Assembly (NCBI GenBank): GCA_963732415.1
Contig: CAVSZK010000019.1
Location: 248,001-312,000 of the forward strand
Reading direction: 5' to 3'
DNA length: 64,000 nucleotides
DNA from: RPQJ01 sp963732415
GTDB taxonomy: Bacteria; Pseudomonadota; Gammaproteobacteria; Steroidobacterales; Steroidobacteraceae
In this document: positions 61,842 to 64,000 of the stretch, in pieces
How positions within the stretch are numbered: position 1 is the stretch's first letter
Layout of the letters: every line of letters starts with the position of its first letter
Program-made: the position numbers and the translations under genes
The notes under the pieces: generated by a model
Told to the model about the DNA's origin: nothing
Seen by the model: only the letters and a program-made list of their open reading frames with translations
Database searches by the model: none

Positions 61842-63611
61842 TCAGCGAGGGCGAGCCCGTTTCTTGGGCACTCCACCCGGCGGTCGCTTCGGCGGCTTGC
61901 GCAACGGCTTCGGCGGAACGTGTGAGGCGGGGACAATATTCAGCATCCGACCCGCGACGCGCGTCTTTGTCAGCTCCATGAGAATCTTTGCGGGCAGGCC
62001 CCTGGGCAGGCCGACGAAGGTGTGATCTTCCCGTATGTCCACGTGCCCGATCTGCCGTCCCTCGATGGCGGCGACGTTCGCGATGGCACCAACGATGTTG
62101 CCCGGCTTGACGCCGTGAACGTAGCCAACGTCGATGCGGTAGGTCTCGGTATCCTCTTCAGACAGTCGCTCGGCAGCCGCCGATGAATCGCGCCCCTTGT
62201 CGCGTGTGTCGCGCGATTCGCCCCTGTCGCGGTCAGGTGGTTCCATGCCCGCCCCGGCGCCGAATGCCTCGCGCACTCTCTCCTTGAGCAGCAGCGGGCT
62301 GCCGCCCTGCAACAGGCCTGCGAGCGCTGCCGCTATCTCTACAGCCGGGACGTCGTGCTCGCGTTCGTACTCCTCGATCAGGCTGCGGAACGGCTCGGCC
62401 TGTCCAGCGGCAAGTGCCTCCGTGATGCGTTGCCGGAAACGCGTCACGCGTTGCTCGTTCACGTCGGCAATCGTCGGCAGCTCCATCGGCTCGAGCGGCG
62501 AGCGGGTCGCACGCTCGATGTAACGCAGCATGTTGCGTTCTCGGGGAGTTATGAACAGGATCGCCTCGCCATTGCGCCCGGCGCGGCCCGTGCGACCGAT
62601 GCGATGCACGTAGGACTCGGTGTCGTAGGGCACGTCGTAATTGACGACGTGGCTGATCCGCTCGACGTCGAGCCCACGTGCTGCAACGTCCGTTGCCACC
62701 AGGATGTCGATTTGCCCGCCCTTCAGTCGCGTCACGGTGCGCTCGCGATCCTTCTGCTGCATGTCGCCATTGAGGGCCGCGACTGCAAAGCCGCGCGCCT
62801 CGAGACGTTCGGCGAGTTCCACCGTCGACTGCTTGGTGCGCGTGAATATCAGCATGCCGTCGAACGGTTCCGCTTCGAGGATGCGGGTGAGCGCGTCGAG
62901 CTTGTGCACGCCGCTCACGACCCAGTAGCGCTGGCGGATGTTCGTGGCGGTGCTGGTGCGGCTAGTGATCGTGACCGCGACCGGGTCGCGGAGGTGCTTC
63001 TCGGCGATACGACGGATCTGGCTCGGCAGCGTGGCGGAAAAGAGCGCCACCTGGCGGGTGGCCGGCGTCTTCTCGAGTATCCATTCGATATCGTCCACGA
63101 ATCCCATCTGCAGCATCTCGTCGGCCTCGTCGAGCACCAGGCAGGTGACGCCGCCGAGATCCAGCGTGCCGCGCTTGATGTGGTCCATGACGCGGCCCGG
63201 CGTGCCGACGACTACGTGCGCGCCGCGCTTCAGGCTCATCAGCTGAGGCGTGTAGCTCTGTCCGCCGTAGATAGGCAGCACGTGGAAGCCCTTTATCTTC
63301 GACGCATACTTCTGGAACGCCTCGGCGACCTGGATCGCGAGCTCGCGGGTCGGTACCAGCACGATGCACTGTGGCGGACCGCCCCTGACCTTGATCTGGC
63401 TCAGGATCGGAAACGCGAACGCGGCCGTCTTGCCAGTGCCGGTCTGGGCCTGGCCGAGCATGTCGCTGCCGGCCAGCAGCACCGGGATCGTCGCCGCCTG
63501 GATCGGCGATGGCGATTCGTAGCCGACGTCAGCTATGGCCTCGAGGACCGGGGCGCTGAGGCCGAGATCACCAAAGCTTACGGCCACCGGTTCGCTAGTC
63601 GAATGTTTCAT
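61842..63611 (-). CDS. deaD: DEAD-box ATP-dependent RNA helicase (DeaD/CsdA type)
   Basis: A 589-residue helicase with Q motif (VSFGDLGLSAPVLEAI, ESPSPIQ), AQTGTGKT, PTRELAIQ, TPGRVMDH, DEAD in VLDEADEML, SAT in LFSATLP, and HRIGRTGRAGR. A C-terminal DbpA-like RNA-binding domain lies at about 495-565 (YRIDVGYVHGVKPGNIVGAI), followed by a basic Pro/Lys/Arg tail. It unwinds rRNA and mRNA structure, typically in the cold. Start ATG 63611 is where the family begins; ATG 63650 is further upstream without support. Confidence 0.93.
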   Translation of the reverse strand: MKHSTSEPVAVSFGDLGLSAPVLEAIADVGYESPSPIQAATIPVLLAGSDMLGQAQTGTGKTAAFAFPILSQIKVRGGPPQCIVLVPTRELAIQVAEAFQKYASKIKGFHVLPIYGGQSYTPQLMSLKRGAHVVVGTPGRVMDHIKRGTLDLGGVTCLVLDEADEMLQMGFVDDIEWILEKTPATRQVALFSATLPSQIRRIAEKHLRDPVAVTITSRTSTATNIRQRYWVVSGVHKLDALTRILEAEPFDGMLIFTRTKQSTVELAERLEARGFAVAALNGDMQQKDRERTVTRLKGGQIDILVATDVAARGLDVERISHVVNYDVPYDTESYVHRIGRTGRAGRNGEAILFITPRERNMLRYIERATRSPLEPMELPTIADVNEQRVTRFRQRITEALAAGQAEPFRSLIEEYEREHDVPAVEIAAALAGLLQGGSPLLLKERVREAFGAGAGMEPPDRDRGESRDTRDKGRDSSAAAERLSEEDTETYRIDVGYVHGVKPGNIVGAIANVAAIEGRQIGHVDIREDHTFVGLPRGLPAKILMELTKTRVAGRMLNIVPASHVPPKPLRKPPKRPPGGVPKKRARPR

Positions 63612-63688
63612 TGTGATGTGCTTGGAGTCGACGGCAGGCGTGCCGCCCAATGCGACAAGATTACGCCATCCGGGTGGGCGTGACGCGG

Positions 63689-64000
63689 CTAAGCGATTCC
63701 GCGGCCGGACTTCGACAACCGCACGGTGCTCTCGAGCGCCTCGAGGTAACGCGACCGATCCCTGGGTGAGAATGGTGGAGGCCCTCCACCGACCCCGTAG
63801 GCCCTGAGGTCCGCCAGCAACTCGCGCGTGGCCAGCGCATTGCCGATGTTGTCCCCGGTAAACGGCTTGCCCGACGGTCCGAGCACGCGTGCGCCCTTTT
63901 TGAGCGAACGGGAGGCGAGCGGAATATCAGCGGTGACGACGATGTCGTCGGCCGCAACCTGCTCCGCGATCCAGTCATCCGCGGCATCGAACGAGCCGGA
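63689..64000 (-). CDS. YaiI/YqxD family (DUF188) protein, 3' part
   Basis: The frame is open to the window edge and encodes the C-terminal 103 residues of the family: SFDAADDWIAEQV, IVVTADIPLASRSLKKGA, and GDNIGNALATRELLADLR. The N-terminus lies beyond 64000. The family has a PIN-like fold of unknown role. An in-frame start near 63886 is internal to the conserved domain and not the real start. Confidence 0.88.
   Translation of the reverse strand, partial: SGSFDAADDWIAEQVAADDIVVTADIPLASRSLKKGARVLGPSGKPFTGDNIGNALATRELLADLRAYGVGGGPPPFSPRDRSRYLEALESTVRLSKSGRGIA

Noticed and set aside
62355..63683. 442-residue open frame antisense to the DEAD-box helicase
   Set aside because: His/Arg/Asp-rich shadow of a well-conserved gene, without start context or recognisable domain.

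Overview
The window is a GC-rich stretch of chromosome from a gammaproteobacterium. Gene order supports this: rimP-nusA-infB-rbfA-truB-rpsO-pnp, smc-zipA-ligA, and fabD-fabG-acpP-fabF-pabB-pabC-mltG-tmk-holB-pilZ are all layouts of that class. The pabB insertion before pabC and the DksA with a Lys/Ala/Pro-rich N-terminal tail and a degenerate zinc finger point to the Xanthomonadales/Nevskiales/Steroidobacterales side; this placement is inference. No tRNA, rRNA, CRISPR array, insertion sequence or phage gene was found. Coding density is high and no gene-free stretch exceeds 300 bases; the longest (2916-3184) is the leader of the rimP operon.

Layout. 1-2915: tyrosine/phenylalanine catabolism (3' end of a homogentisate dioxygenase, a fumarylacetoacetate hydrolase, an aromatic/aspartate aminotransferase). 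2916-11599: transcription and translation machinery and RNA decay (leader with two terminator hairpins, rimP, nusA, infB, rbfA, truB, rpsO, pnp). 11600-14150: a long hairpin, then phaR, gluQ and dksA on the minus strand; dksA carries an apparent one-base frameshift. 14151-24392: smc, zipA, ligA and an oligopeptide-type ABC transporter (two permeases, two ATPases, no binding protein). 24482-27776: a His-rich membrane protein, a family III CoA-transferase and an alanine aminotransferase. 27820-33850: an AddB-like/AddA-like helicase-nuclease pair. 33847-39519 (minus): type II secretion genes gspG to gspN, with a rhombosortase divergent from gspG. 40237-48805: fatty acid synthesis, p-aminobenzoate synthesis, MltG, Tmk, HolB and PilZ.

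48824-51702 is the least ordinary block: a protein with two cyclic-nucleotide-binding domains and a rhodanese domain, an endonuclease/exonuclease/phosphatase-fold protein, a divergent small TIR-like (ThsB/MTH538-type) protein and an unrecognised 122-residue protein. 51834-60323 is an AraC-type regulator divergent from a run of genes for an acyl-CoA dehydrogenase, a saccharopine-dehydrogenase-like reductase, an acyl-CoA ligase, an SDR, a SCP-x/thiolase-like enzyme and a long GST-fold protein, which looks like a dedicated catabolic pathway for an unidentified acid. 60364-64000 holds an ATP-grasp ligase, a GNAT acetyltransferase, a DeaD-type RNA helicase and the 3' part of a YaiI/YqxD-family gene that runs off the window.

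The most interesting points are the TIR/cyclic-nucleotide/EEP neighbourhood, the uncharacterised AraC-linked catabolic cluster, the rhombosortase beside the type II secretion operon, the frameshifted and nearly cysteine-free DksA, and an acidic Asp-every-second-residue tract in ZipA.
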